From NCBI GenBank assembly GCA_034440615.1, contig JAOTOM010002257.1, forward strand, positions 32,417 through 96,416: a stretch of DNA of 64,000 nt, read 5' to 3'. This stretch comes from Ashinkailepas kermadecensis (Eukaryota; Arthropoda; Thecostraca; Neolepadidae). Position numbers and translations under genes: made by a program. Of the stretch, positions 30,649-43,008 are shown piece after piece. The stretch's first letter is position 1. Each line of letters starts with the position of its first letter. A model generated the notes under the pieces. The model did not search any database, was not told the DNA's origin, and saw only the letters and a list, made by a program, of their open reading frames with translations.

Positions 30649-30822
30649 TTACGTGTCCTTGCGGACGGGCGCTGCGGCCTCAAGCCGAGGAATGACAGGC
30701 ATCACAAGGTTTCCGAACAGCGAGTCCTGCGGCACGAAGTAGCCGAACGAGCTGCTGTTGGCCTGCTGCAGTGCCTGTCGCTGCGCCGGCGGAAGCAGGT
30801 GGTCCCCGGTGATGGTGCCCGC
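30649..30822 (-). CDS. INIP: SOSS complex subunit C (INIP), terminal exon
   Basis: INIP (SSBIP1/SOSSC) is a small subunit that, with INTS3 and a single-stranded DNA-binding protein (SSB1/2), senses DNA breaks. The exon follows a good 3' splice site (GTGTACAG|GCGGGC on the minus strand) and encodes 57 residues: GTITGDHLLPPAQRQALQQA, then SSSFGYFVPQDSLFGNLVMP and VIPRLE. This matches the conserved C-terminus of animal INIP (GYFITQDS, FGNLILPVLPRL). Nine residues beyond the usual end (AAAPVRKDT) precede the TAA. That TAA lies within a perfect GTAAGT sequence. The upstream exons encoding the helical N-terminal half were not recognised at 30823-34000 and may be distant. Confidence 0.82.
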   Translation of the reverse strand, partial: AGTITGDHLLPPAQRQALQQANSSSFGYFVPQDSLFGNLVMPVIPRLEAAAPVRKDT

Positions 30823-33035
30823 CTGTACACACCAGGTGGCACCGTCATACTCAGTCACGCACGCCCAGAAACACGTACTCATACAAGTCACAGTCATACT
30901 TGCTGCGAGCCAGGCTAAACTGAACGCAGGGTGGTTTCTAAGTGAACAAGGGAACGTTTAATAACTTCAGCGGTCCGGTTCAGCCTGGTCCAACCAACGA
31001 CAATTGCTGATAAAGAACAACCAGCTAATCTGGAACATGGACCCTTTTCCTTTTGCCATCCCTTTTCATTTTATACACCTCTATTTCAACGGATTAAATG
31101 TATTTAAAGTTTCCAACAGTTTGATTCCCGGGACACACCAATTATTTTCCGAAAGGTTTTATATTCAAGCATAAAATAACTCAGAACGAAACCAGCTGCC
31201 ACCCATCATGTACAACCTTTATGTACAACACACCGCCGCAAATATCAATGCATGAAGAAACTCCTGAGAGAAAAAGTAAAAGACAACAGAACATCTTTTG
31301 CTAAATCATTATCTTGAGCCGCTGCTGCTAAGACGTGCCTTATTGGTCTTGACTGGATGCATAAACATGCCAGTTAGGGAAGTCGGCAAGTGTTTAAAGT
31401 TCCAACGCAAACAATTCGCAACCCAGCGGCCCACGTCTGAAAACAAAATGACAAGTAGAAAATTAGCCGCCAGACTGCTTTGAGCGACATAATTTTCGTC
31501 TATGATTTCAGCTGTTCTTGGGAACATGGGAGAACACATACTTTTCGTTCGTAAAATAATATCAGGGGTTATTTTCATGGCATAATTTCAAGTAGTCTAA
31601 AGAGGACATTGCATATTATCAGCAAACTTTTTTCCTCAACGAAAAAGTGTCATTCTTAAAGCACAATTAAATCATTCATGTCGATGTCTCGCCTATTCGT
31701 CGCCCATCAGACGTTTTACTGGTTAACACACAAACATACACATAGACAACACAACATAATTAATAACAAAGACATAGGTAAACTTAACATACACATTAAT
31801 GCAGCATACCTGAAACATATAACATGCAGCACACAAACAGAACATATGCATAATCGTCCTACGATGCGCACAGTATCTCGTCACATGAAGCCCATCAATC
31901 CGTCAAGCCCATCGTAGAAGCAGTTACGAGGAGCAATTCGTGACGTCACGTGGGTCAAGAAGCAGAAGTGGAGTGATGCGCCGCTAAATGCCACTCGCTT
32001 TCCCGTTGTTGTTGCGTGTTAAAAGGCATATAATAAGTGGTGGTGGTTTCTGGCCCAGAGCCCGTGTTACGACCTTTTTTGTATAATGTTTTGGTCTCAC
32101 TTGCTTCTGAGAGATGCCTTCATACTACACATATGGCTGCACCAACATGTTAAGGATTCCGGTAAAAATGTGATTTATCTTCGGATCCCGTCTGCTCAGC
32201 GTGAGCGTGAGCTGCAGTGTTTGGCTGCAAGCCATGGCCCTTATCACTGATCATCATCATATCCAAAATGCTGAACAATTTAACAACAGCTGTGGCAACA
32301 ACGCTGACGTAATACCACGGCACATCTACTCGACGGCATGGCCAAATGGGAAAGGTTGGGGAAATCGCGTATGCTATTTAGGTTTGACATTAAGCCGAAT
32401 GGATGTATTTATGGTGCAGCAGCTATAATAATGGTGAAAACGACCGTCGGTAACACATCTTAACCACAAATTAACATAAACATCAACTTAAACATTAGAT
32501 ATTTGGTGCACACCACATAGAACAGCGAGTATTGTACAACGTACCATTTACACACAGTGGGAAATGTGGTGACAATTGATGTCTCATCACTCCACTTTGT
32601 TCGTCTACCTGGTAACTGCTTCTACATAGCAAGACCTGGACATGGCACTAAGCTAAGGTATTGCTCACCACTCCAGTTGGCTTAGCATCGATAATCCGTT
32701 ACTCACTGCAATTCCAGTTGTAGTAGAGGTAAAAGGGACGGCTCCACGTTTCCGAAACTGCTTCTTCTGCTCTTGCAGCTCCTCTAGTATTTTTATATTT
32801 TCTATGGCTGAAAAATCGGACGGTTACTAGTCTATCAAATTACCAGAATATCGTGATATGATCTCGGTCAAACGAAGATCCACTCATTTTCAGCTTTACT
32901 TAAGCCAGCCAAAAGATCCACAATATTGCCGAATTGTGGCCTTGGGGATAGGAGATATGGAATTCCTGCCCCACACATAAAGTCCTTGTGGAGTGGGCGT
33001 GAAGTACGCATAGTGATGTTTTCTTCAAGAAGGTG
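30823..33035. other. No gene recognised upstream of INIP
   Basis: Presumably INIP intron sequence at least in part. Open frames at 31309-31578 and 31678-31917 show no family features. Confidence 0.4.
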
Positions 33036-33039
33036 CACT

Positions 33040-33680
33040 TGATGGCCGAGGCATTCCACGACAGATCGACCAGTCAAATGGCCGAAATGACACCCTCGTC
33101 TTTCAGATTTCGATCAAAACTGGCCGATAGGGCAACTAGATGCTGCGAATCTGCCTGTGCAATTCGTAGGCCGATCCGACCAACTGGCTTTAAATTATTT
33201 TCTCTGGCAGTTTTGAGAGCTCACGGAAGTGTAGTTCCCTTCAATGGCCGGTACCACACATACCGTCAGGCATAAATTCACTTTCTGCTGCATTTTTTTT
33301 TCAGATCGCATAAGTCCACGGTATGCATTCATGGTAGTATATGCCAAAAATGTGATTTGGGGAAAATGGCCTCATGACCTTTCACTTCGCAGCATTTCGT
33401 CACCGCTGGCCAACTGAAAATGACAGACTTGAATTCTCAGAAAGACACACAAATTGTCCAACAAATGAGAATAAAAAGTATGGGGTTCGCCTGTGTATAT
33501 CATTTCCAGGGCAGGGAAACACTGACTGTCCGGGCTGCCGCCGGCTGCCGGCGCCGCGGCCACCTTTGGCTCCCCTGCCGCTGTCGCCGCTCTGTCCCGT
33601 TGCTGCTAACGCCGTCACGGCTCCCACACAGAAGAATCTTAGCCCATGCTGCAAGCTGTTGTGGTTGAGCAGCAAGTATA
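33040..33680 (+). repeat. Dispersed repeat, copy 1 (inverted partner at 37.6-38.2 kb)
   Basis: The blocks CATTCCACGACAGATCGACC, CGGATCGGCCTACG-type and a GC-rich segment near 33530-33620 recur in reverse order and complement at 37560-38160 (for example GAGAGCCGTGACGGCGTTAG matches CTAACGCCGTCACGGCTC). The GC-rich part resembles (CGCCGC)-type imperfect repeats. Function unknown. Confidence 0.7.
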
Positions 33681-34985
33681 GGCGCCGTTCAGTTTTGCAT
33701 TTGGTTTTCCATGAGATGCAGTTCAGGCAAGGAAGCAAACGCCGCTTTTCCTTAAATCTGATATATCAGTCACATGGGTGCCGATTTGAATACATCTGAG
33801 GGGACCTTGTCCCTCTCCCAAATAATTTGAACTTTTAACATGGGATCCACGGGATTATACACAAGGCAGATGGTCCCCAAGACCTTAAAAACCTTGTCAC
33901 ACCTGGGGTTAACATTTCCGAGCACACCACGCGCATGTCCGCTCACAACGAACTCCAGGTGCGTAGGTGCAGTCCAGAGGCAACGAAACCAACTGTTCAT
34001 GTCCGCTCAATTTGCATGTGGAACAGCCGGAGTCACGAGCATCAGAGCATACAAAATAAGGTTAGTTTTTAAAAGGGTGTAAAGGAGACGCTAATGATAT
34101 GATTTTTTTACAACTGTGATTATATTTTTGCAATGCATTGTGTTTAAAGCTGCGCCTCTGTACATATGTTACCACCTATTGCATGACTCTGTGGTGTAAC
34201 AGCCACTATCGTTTAGATACCACAACGAAAAGCAACACAATATACCCTCCCCCTCCCAATTGAGGGGGAACCTTCCCTTCCTTCTCATTGAATTGTGGTG
34301 CTTCCCCTCCCAATTGAGCCCGCCCATTTCCCCCCTGCATTTGGCCCCTCAATAATTGCGCATGAATAGGCCCACTCCCGCTCTCTTTCCCCCCGTTTTG
34401 TTCGGGTACGAGAAGATGCTTCAGGACCTGAAAGAAGAGTCTTAACAGCCCACAGTTTACAGGCGGCTGTACCATTCCCATATCAAAAGAACTGCATAAT
34501 TCTTCGGAGCCACGCTCTACATGGTCAATGTAAGCCGCCAGCTTAAAGCCGCAGGTGGCATGCTTCCGCAGCTGGACGAGGGAGCCACTTTTATGCAATA
34601 AGAGAGGCCACTGACTCCCTCAATCAGTTAGGAGAATGCATCCTGGTTCGAAAGGCCACGTGGTAAAGCGAAACAGGGATGGAGCAAAATAAGGTGCTGG
34701 AAATATTAATTATGCGGAACCTAAGATATATTTACGTGATGCATCAGCAAGACACTTCCAAGTTATGATTTTTGAAGGCTGCGTCGCTGAGGCTGAAATA
34801 TTGTGTTATTGTAGGCAGTAGTGCGAGTCATACTGTAAGTGTTCACACATGCCGCCAGAACAAAAAGCTCATGATTGATGTGCAAGCCACGGGGTCAACG
34901 AAATACGACTGATGCTGAGTTGATGCTTCACGCAGTGTGTGACGTGAAAAAAACGGACAATGCATGTTGCAACAATACAAAAAGT
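33681..34985. other. No gene seen
   Basis: Bases 34230-34390 are C-rich on the plus strand with repeated CCCCTCCCAATTGAG. Nothing coding is supported. Confidence 0.45.
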
Positions 34986-34986
34986 G

Positions 34987-34989
<3 letters not shown>

Positions 34990-35077
<88 letters not shown>

Positions 35078-35583
35078 CAGAGACAGAGACAGAGACAGAG
35101 ACAGAGACAGAGACAGAGACAGAGACAGAGACAGAGAGAGACAGAGACAGAGAGACACAGAGACAGAGACAGAGACAGAGACAGAGACAGAGACAGAGAC
35201 AGAGACAGAGACAGAGACAAGACAGAGACAGAGAGACAGAGAGACAGAGACAGAGAGACAGAGAGACAGAGAGACAGAGAGACAGAGAGACAGAGAGACA
35301 GAGAGACAGAGACAGAGACAGAGACAGAGACAGAGACAGAGACAGAGACAGAGACAGAGACAGAGACAGAGACAGAGACAGAGACAGAGACAGAGACAGA
35401 GACAGAGACAGAGACAGAGACAGAGACAGAGACAGAGACAGAGACAGAGACAGAGACAGAGACAGAGACAGAGACAGAGACAGAGACAGAGACAGAGACA
35501 GAGACAGAGACAGAGACAGAGACAGAGACAGAGACAGAGACAGAGACAGAGACAGAGACAGAGACAGAGACAGAGACAGAGAC

Positions 35584-35643
<60 letters not shown>
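34990..35643 (+). repeat. Compound GA / GAGACA / GAGAGACA microsatellite
   Basis: Order: (GA)n 34990-35058, (GAGACA)n to about 35228, an 8-bp-period GAGAGACA block at about 35229-35310, (GAGACA)n to about 35592, then (GA)n to 35643. The arrangement is roughly symmetric. Six-base units keep all frames open, which gives long artefactual open frames of Arg/Glu/Asp/Gln or Ser/Leu repeats. Confidence 0.97.
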
Positions 35644-35649
<6 letters not shown>

Positions 35650-36325
35650 AGAGAAATCATGGCTTATCGAAGACCAATCTGCTATCGAGAGACATGGATG
35701 AACATGAAGATTTTATATTTGATAATCAGGTTTGGGATAAGCGCTGGGTGAGCACAGACCAATGCACCATAATGGATTTAGAAAAATTGGATGCTTTTTC
35801 GGGGACTCGATGCAAATTATTCCTTCAGTGCACAGGACCAGGCTCAGTGCTTCTGTCGCGGAACGCAATTGCGCGCACCAGCGTGCTCGCCGGTCGACTG
35901 CTGTGCGCGAGTGCCGCGGTCTATTGGACCACGTGGTGTACTGAATGTTCACCCTTTGACGTAAGATGACAGTCTCATTAATCGTGCTTAACCATGTCAA
36001 TTATAGCTCGTTTCTCTGCTCATCTCTAATGATCTGTGTCCAATAGCCATCGGCCATAATAGCTGTCTACTTCACTCAACTGACTGACCTGTATGCTTTC
36101 ACAAATGTATGTACTTTTCGACATCTTCGTACTTCAATGTAAGAACTAGAATTCAGGCTTCATCAGTTATTGTACTGATGTGCCGACATGCCGCTGAATA
36201 AATATCCCATCTCACGTCTCTGGGATCATCTCTCCCTGGAGGTCGACCACACTCAGGTGGAGGTGCGATTAGATCGTACATTTCAGACGTGTCAATTGGC
36301 GGCAGTACCTCCCTGGCTTCAGACT
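35644..36325. other. No gene seen
   Basis: Flank of the GA array. The open frames entering from the array have no family resemblance. Confidence 0.45.
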
Positions 36326-36327
36326 AG

Positions 36328-36505
36328 CCGGTGTTGCCTCTCCTCAGTTACCTGACCACTACCACGGTACCCCTTCTACGTTACATGACCGTTACCACGG
36401 TACCTCTCCTCAATTACATGACCGTTAACACGGTACCTCTCCTACATTACATGACCGTTAACACGGTACCTCTCCTCCATTACCTGCCATTACCATGGTA
36501 CCTTT
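36328..36505 (+). repeat. Minisatellite, about 32-34 bp unit, five copies
   Basis: Units of the type TTACATGACCGTTAACACGG then TACCTCTCCT repeat five times with scattered changes. Each unit has the short palindrome CCGT-(TAAC)-ACGG and a GGTACC. Confidence 0.88.
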
Positions 36506-37454
36506 TCCCCTGGTGGCTTTCCCAGATCCTACGCCTATCCTAGCACCTAGGCGCTACACTTCCATTCGGATGCCCCAGTGCACAATTCATCTCATTGTTG
36601 GATATGGGAAGAACAATGTCACCGCATGCTGTCAAGTTTGTGTTTTATTTCTGATCATACAAAGCACGATGCTAATATTGTGCACTACTTTTATATCGTC
36701 TTCCACCTGATCTCAAAAGTCGTATTTCAAGTCTAACAAAATTCCACTATATCTCTGATGGATGTACCGCGCAATATCAGAACAAGCTGCGTTACCCAAG
36801 TGAATATTTGCCATCACTGTGATAACTTTGGGATTCCGTGCGACTGGCAATTTTTACCACGTTTCACGGGGAAAACGCATGCGAATTTGTGTGAAGAGCC
36901 TTTAAGCATGTGGTAGCAAGAGAAAGCTTGAGACATCCTTGTCATAATTAGATACTGATAGCAACTGATGCAATCGACGGCCTGACTAATTCATTTTTCA
37001 GTCGTAATTTCGTTTTGATCAGCTCACCAGACATGGCAGACGCGACTGAAAACTGACACTCCGGTCCTCTAGAGCGCTTACCATTACTAACGAATTAAAT
37101 TGCTGTATATGTTCTCACCTGTAGATATGTTCAATGTGTCGGTCAGCTATTAGTCAGGAATGCTCGGACGGCAGGTGCGAATCACCAAGAAGGTGAACGA
37201 AGAATAAATGTGAGGAAAAAAAACATGTTTTCCAGAATCGAGTGATGAACATTTGATTTGGGCTGAGCAGGGATATTGATTTCTGACAATCATTAAGAGG
37301 TCCAACGCATGGAGCCAATTGGGTGGAGGGGGCAAGGCTTCCTAAAAAAATATGCAAATCGACACCTATGCTGCTGAATAAGTCAGATAAAAAAAACGGC
37401 ATTCACTCCCTTGCCTGAACTGCATCTCGTGTCAAACCAATTACAAAACTGCAT
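36506..37454. other. No gene seen
   Basis: AT-rich, no recognisable coding or repeat features. Confidence 0.45.
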
Positions 37455-37461
37455 GGCTCTC

Positions 37462-37520
37462 GTGTTAGTTAGTTATTAGGGCTTTAGGGCACATCGACTA
37501 CTTCGGTCATGTAGCGCCCA
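37462..37520 (-). mobile_element. LINE 3'-tail micro-insertion
   Basis: On the minus strand: TGGGCGCTACATGACCGAAG, then TAGTCGATGTGCCC, then CTAAAGCCCTAATAACTAAC. It is the hairpin plus tail of the LINE at 24.0 kb. Flanked by GGCTCTC duplications (37455-37461, 37521-37527). Confidence 0.8.
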
Positions 37521-37559
37521 GGCTCTCATATTAACTCAAACAACAACTTGCATCATGAG

Positions 37560-38160
37560 CTAAGATTTGTATGTGCGAGAGAGCCGTGACGGCGTTAGCA
37601 CCAAAGGGGAGGAACGGCGACAGCGGTTGTACAGACGATAGCGGCAGCAGAGCCAAAGGTGGCGGCGACAGCCGGCTGCAGCGCGGACAGTCGGTGTTTT
37701 CATACCATGGAAATTATATTTATAGGAAAACCACATAATTTGCTATCCTCTCATTTCTTAGACAATCTATGTATCTTTCTTCCTGAGTATTCAAATCTGT
37801 CAGTTTCAGTTGGCCAGGGGTCACGAAATGGAACTTCGTGAGGTTACTTCCTCAAAATAACATATTTTTGGCAGATACTATCACGAATGCATTTCTTTGT
37901 CTTCTACAATCTAAGAAATGTATCAGAAAGTGAATTATGCTTGGCTGTATATGAGATAGAGGCAGTAGAACAGCACCACTTTTCGTCACCTCCCTGCCGA
38001 AGACTGTCCGAGGCTATAATTCGGAAACCGTTGGTCGGATTGGCACATACATTGCACAGGCGGGTTCGTAGTGCTTGGTTACAATACAAACCAATTTTCA
38101 TTAAAACCTGAGATATGAGGGTGAAAGTCACTGGTCCATCTGTCGTGGAATTTCCCAGGT
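37560..38160 (-). repeat. Dispersed repeat, copy 2 (inverse of 33040-33680)
   Basis: Reverse-complement relation to the first copy in the same block order, with many substitutions. The two copies flank the GA/GAGACA array at a distance of about 4 kb. Confidence 0.7.
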
Positions 38161-38207
38161 AGAACTTCCAGCCTTGCAAGTCATTTGATATCCTGCCTCT
38201 AATTACT

Positions 38208-38304
38208 GTAGGAAGCAGTCTTAGAAGTATGATGACAAGTGAGAAATATTAAATCACAGGAAGCAGTCTTAGAAGTATGATGACAAGTGATAAATATTAA
38301 ATCA
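38208..38304 (+). repeat. Direct tandem duplication of about 46 bp
   Basis: Two copies of GGAAGCAGTCTTAGAAGTAT, then GATGACAAGTGA, then AATATTAAATCA in immediate succession, with one difference. Confidence 0.9.
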
Positions 38305-38554
38305 GCTGGGCCATTACATGTTCCAAACACCGATATTTTAGACATAGGAAAGCAGCGACAACGGAAAACTCTTAGAATTTAGACGAGGCTAAATGAGACT
38401 CCCTTCGTGCAACTCCACACGGTACTTCTGTTACTCCTACAAGGATCTGGGCTTCGAAAGCTGCATCTTGTTCATCGCCACTTCCAACGCCACGAGTGCA
38501 CTGATAGCATGTACGATGGGCATGTGTTTAAGTGCTTTTCATATCAAGTCAGGA

Positions 38555-39073
38555 CAGTGTTAAAATATGTATTTATCGTTAGGTGTGAGATATTGAAACG
38601 AGTGCATCAGGATGTCGAAATCGCCATGGACGTAATGTAATCTTGCTAAGTCCTGCAAACTCATTTTAAAGAAAATTGCGAAAGCATGACTGTTCATGTT
38701 GTGAGTGTTTAGAAGCGTACCCAATTTGGGGATACCGATATCAACAAAACGATACATACACCTATGCTATAAACTGTTATTGTACAACATTGCACAACAA
38801 CATCATAGGCTATGAACTGTTATTGTTCAACAGCACATCATAGGTGATCCCTTCAACTGGAATTGCGCTACGGGATGTTCGTTATCACGATTCCAGATCT
38901 GTTATGATGAGCAAAAGTATGATATTTGCAAACAGGATACAGTTAGAAACGATACATGAATACTTCACAAACACGCACCAAGAAGCACGATGTCGATACT
39001 TCTTTGGGAGGATGTCGATTCAGTGTTCAGTAAGTTGTATATTCCACCCTATTTTGCAAATAATTTATCACTG
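38555..39073 (+). mobile_element. hAT-type MITE, copy B (519 bp)
   Basis: Same family as 19981-20458. Begins CAGTGTTAAAATATG and ends ATAATTTATCACTG. The 8-bp flanks are AGTCAGGA (38547-38554) and AGTCAGGG (39074-39081). It contains a short internal duplication around ACTGTTATTGT that is absent from the other copies. Confidence 0.93.
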
Positions 39074-39229
39074 AGTCAGGGAAGCTTCAATTGTGGAACA
39101 TGGCACTGGCAGAAACGCCAGAATATGCTTAGGTGCACAGACATGGCCCACTTGAACAAATTAATCCAAAGATCACAGAAGCTGGAGTGTGGTAGCAAAG
39201 AGCATGGGTACAGTTATACTTCAACCATG

Positions 39230-39261
39230 CACACGCACGCACGCGCACACGCACACGCACA

Positions 39262-39353
<92 letters not shown>

Positions 39354-39354
39354 C
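39230..39354 (+). repeat. (CGCACA)n followed by (AT)n microsatellite
   Basis: CACGCACGCACGCGCACACG then (AT) of about 45 units to 39354. Confidence 0.97.
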
Positions 39355-39768
39355 AACACAGATTCATGCTCAAGAACAAGGGCCAGGTCAATTGAATGTC
39401 TTACTCCTCAGAAAAAGCAATAGATGCTTACCCTGTCTGCTACTTGCAGACATCATGTAATTTGCCAGCTGTTGACAGTACCTTGATTCAGCTGGTAACT
39501 TCTGTTGGCAAAGGCATTGTACATACACTTTAACAGACATAGTAATGTGGGTCCACCATAATATGATGTTTGATAGTGATATTCTCACAGGCCATATCAT
39601 CAATAACTCACCACATTTGATAACTAAAAAGGAAGATGTTTATGGGTGGCTGTCATCGGTTTTTGGGACCAGTGTCCCTACTTACGGGAAAACAATCCTT
39701 AATTTGATAATACCCAAATTCAAGGACATTTTAACTTTACAATTTTATGTGATGTAAGAGCCCCTCCA

Positions 39769-40319
39769 CAGTGTTAAAGTATTCGTGAAATAGGGTGGAA
39801 TGTGCCACTTTCTGAACACTCAATCGACATCTTTCTCCAAGAAGTATCGACATCCTGCTTATCGATGCGTGCTTATGAGTTCTTCGCGTCTCCTTTCTAA
39901 CAGTACCTCGTTTATATGTATCATGATCATGCTCTCGATAAGGGATGGTGATACACGAACATTTCGCAACGCAATTTCATGCAAAGGGTTAGTTAGTTAT
40001 TTGGGCTTTAGGGCGCGTCGACTGCTGTGGTCATTTTGCGCCCATTCAGGCAAAGGGATTATTCATAATGTGATATGGCATGCAGTGATATTGTATAGCA
40101 TAGGTATTTTTCATCGCTATCCCGAATATAGCTCTTCCTAAATTATGAATATCAAAACAACTGATGAAGGTACAGTCATAAGTACAGTATTGGGTCAAAT
40201 TTGAGTCGGAAAGACATCAAAAGCATTTGAAATGACACTAATTCCATGGCAAATTTCGACATCCTACTGTGCTCGTTTCGACATCTCACAGCTAACGAAA
40301 AACCATTATTTTAACACTG
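39769..40319 (-). mobile_element. hAT-type MITE, copy C (551 bp), with a nested insertion
   Basis: Reverse orientation of the same family. Plus-strand ends are CAGTGTTAAAGTATTCG and CCATTATTTTAACACTG. Perfect 8-bp duplications CCCCTCCA (39761-39768 and 40320-40327). The extra length relative to copy A is explained by the LINE-tail insert at 39989-40044. Confidence 0.95.
39989..40044 (-). mobile_element. LINE 3'-tail micro-insertion nested in a MITE
   Basis: On the minus strand: TGGGCGCAAAATGACCACAG, then CAGTCGACGCGCCC, then TAAAGCCCAAATAACTAACT. Flanks are TTCATGCAAAGGG (39976-39988) and TTCAGGCAAAGGG (40045-40057), a 13-bp duplication with one mismatch. Confidence 0.85.
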
Positions 40320-40327
40320 CCCCTCCA

Positions 40328-43008
40328 TGATTTGTCCAAGTTCTGTGGTACTAGTGCTTGTAGTTGGCACTAGTAGTGTGTGGTCAGCACTAGAAGCCTG
40401 AAACTTTCGAGTTGCTTTTCACCCTTTCCAGACTTCACAGTCACCAGATGACGACCCAGCTCACATGATAGCCAATGCCTATGATGTTGGTTGTGCTGAA
40501 TTGTGGTTGAGGGAGTAGGTCCCCCACCAGACCATTAGACCTTCATTTCCCCGTGATGAAATGGTGTTGCTGTTTGGCTCTAGTTCAGATGGTAATTCAT
40601 AATGATGTCTGAGCTCATCAGCTGCCATGTAAAGGGTGGTTCAAAAGGCATTAATGCATCTAAGAACATTTTAATTGTGAATAATTCATATATTATACAT
40701 TCATACTTGCAACATTAAGGCACATCATTTGGAAGAAACGATGAAGCATTTTGTTTAGAACCGGACAGCTTGTTTCAAAACATCGCTTCCATTTTAGGGG
40801 ATATTTTCAAAATAGCCAATTTCTGACCAGGCAGTTTGGCTCGTGTCTGCGTGACCACGATTGCGCAGCGACACATCTCTGTCGCCCCCCCAAGCTGTTT
40901 TGGTCGCTTTTTTAGCTCGGGACCATGGATCCTTCTGGCAAAACGGACTTTTTGCTCCACAGGAAGAAATCCTTCACAGGAAGAACTTCCATGGATGTTA
41001 AGCTTGGTGAGAAGTGGCCAGGGATTCTCCATCTTCTGCCAAATTACTCGATCACCGAAGTGACCCTCTGTCCGCTTCAGGTTATTCTGCGCATTGTGGG
41101 GTGAGGCGCCATATTGCTTGATATGAATTCAGTGCAAGGTTTTTATGTTTAAAACAGGGAGTACATGTGGCCAAAACAACGTGAGGTGCAACGTTACGTG
41201 AGGCGCAGTGTTGATTTTTTTCGGAGCTTTGCTTTATCGACACATTGCGCTTTTCTAGATGACTGTTTTCTCGGCCACTTCTCTGTATGCTTATATTTGT
41301 TACATGCTCCTCACGAAGAAACTGCTGTGCAAGTCTAAGTATGGTACGGTAAGTCGAATGTATAATCCGTGCAGCAAGCGTCAGGCGCCTGGCCATGTTT
41401 AGAGGGCCGACGTAATAATTTTGAACACTAATGACTAGCTTGTCCAATGCAAGCAAAGCAATATTGCCTCAAATGACATGACTGGCTTGTTTTTTTCCGT
41501 TACCCACTACCATCTTAAAGGGGTGACTGTGCTGAACGATTTCGCGCTTGTTAGGACATTGTCCAGTTTTGTGAATGGCTCTTGCAAGCTGAACTCATTC
41601 TAGTGAAGCCGGAATGCAAACCGATGCATTGACTTGCCCTCAAATAGGTGGCAATTGCCACCTGATTTTCCTGTGTTCACTTCAGCTCCACCCACTCCAA
41701 GAACTAGCAAGGCACCCACGGATTATTCCGCCAGACCTGAAGCTCTGTAAATGCAGCATATGCTTTTCCTTATACAGGAGTAAATGGTGGCAAATATCCC
41801 CCATCCTGTTTGGCCATGCAAAGAGATTTGCTCCTTCTGGTGCATTGCCTTACTTGTTGATGGACCCACTGCATCCTAAGGTTTGCATACCATTATGTAC
41901 GATATGTCCTCACGGCCTCCGAGATACAATGTCAACAGTCCAGAGATTCTTGAGCTGCTTTTTTCTGCTTCGTTATTTTTTCTGCACTGCAGATGACAGT
42001 GTTGTTTCCTTTGGAGACCCACAGTAATATTTGCTATCCTTCAAGTTCTGCAATTTTTGCAGAACTTATTCTGCAAAGTAATTGATGCACTGACCCTGAC
42101 CCTGCTGCTTCTGTACTGCAGATGCTAGCATGATTTATTTTGGAACCCCACAGTGATGCATAGATGCTTCATGCAGGAATATGCAGGGCTAGCAGCAGAT
42201 TTAGGTTAGGTCAAATGTAGACAATGTTAGGTTAGGGAACATTAGGGCCTATAGGTTTTACTATACCCAACATCAATAGGCTTTGGGAAATCTAACATCA
42301 GTATGTTTCATGTGATCCAACATCCATAGGTTTGGTTAGCTTGGGTTAAGTGAGTCTCACTCACACTGAACACTGCTTTCTCCAAGTGTATCAATTAATC
42401 ATAGGTAGCAACATTTTCCTAGCAGGCATTCTTTGTCTGCCTTCCCGCAGTCAAACAGGCACATCGCAATTGTAAGCAGTCTTAGCAGTGCTAATGCATG
42501 CTCTAGATGCAGTGCTTTAGATCTAGAACATGCAGAGTAACTTAACTTTAATGAATCCAGCATTTTTCCAATATCAATTCAAATATTATGCAATGCATCA
42601 ACATTTTTTGGAATGCACCATTCGAACATAATACCCATGGAAGAAATAGCCATAGCCATAGGAGAAATAGCCATAGAACAGACAAAAACAAGCAAAACAA
42701 ACAATCCAACTTTACAAAAGCATATCCTTGCATCTAGGTGGGATGCCACAAATGCCTACTACAGTACAGTACTGTGAATGCTGTTCAGTTGCTGGCATAT
42801 TTAATACACTTTCATGATTTTCATACCTTATGCCCATTCCTAGAGCATGACTAGGGGGCTTTTTATACCAATAATTGCAAACCTAATTATAATGTGCATG
42901 CCATCAGTGGCAAATCCGGGGGGGGGTAAAATTTTTTTTTTTGGGGAATATAAAAAAAAAATAAATTATAAGGGGGTATCGGGGGGGTAGAGCTGGGGTC
43001 ATGTGCCC
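40328..43008. other. No gene recognised
   Basis: Mixed sequence. A TTAGG-type motif lies at about 42203-42235. Open frames at 40775-41032 (minus), 41082-41456 (minus) and 41614-42027 (plus) have no recognisable domains. Bases 42918-42990 are G, T and A homopolymer runs. Confidence 0.45.

Noticed and set aside
30649..30897. The whole 82-codon frame as a small intact gene with its own start
   Set aside because: The conserved INIP part starts exactly after a good 3' splice site at 30823. The upstream Met-led residues have no similarity, so this is a terminal exon.
34869..35969. Long open frames on both strands through the GA/GAGACA array (up to 364 codons)
   Set aside because: They are produced by a six-base repeat that never makes a stop, and the residues are pure Arg/Asp/Glu/Gln or Ser/Leu repeats with no flanking domain.
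41614..42027. 137-codon plus-strand open frame
   Set aside because: No recognisable domain, no splice or start context, and base composition like the surrounding non-coding DNA.
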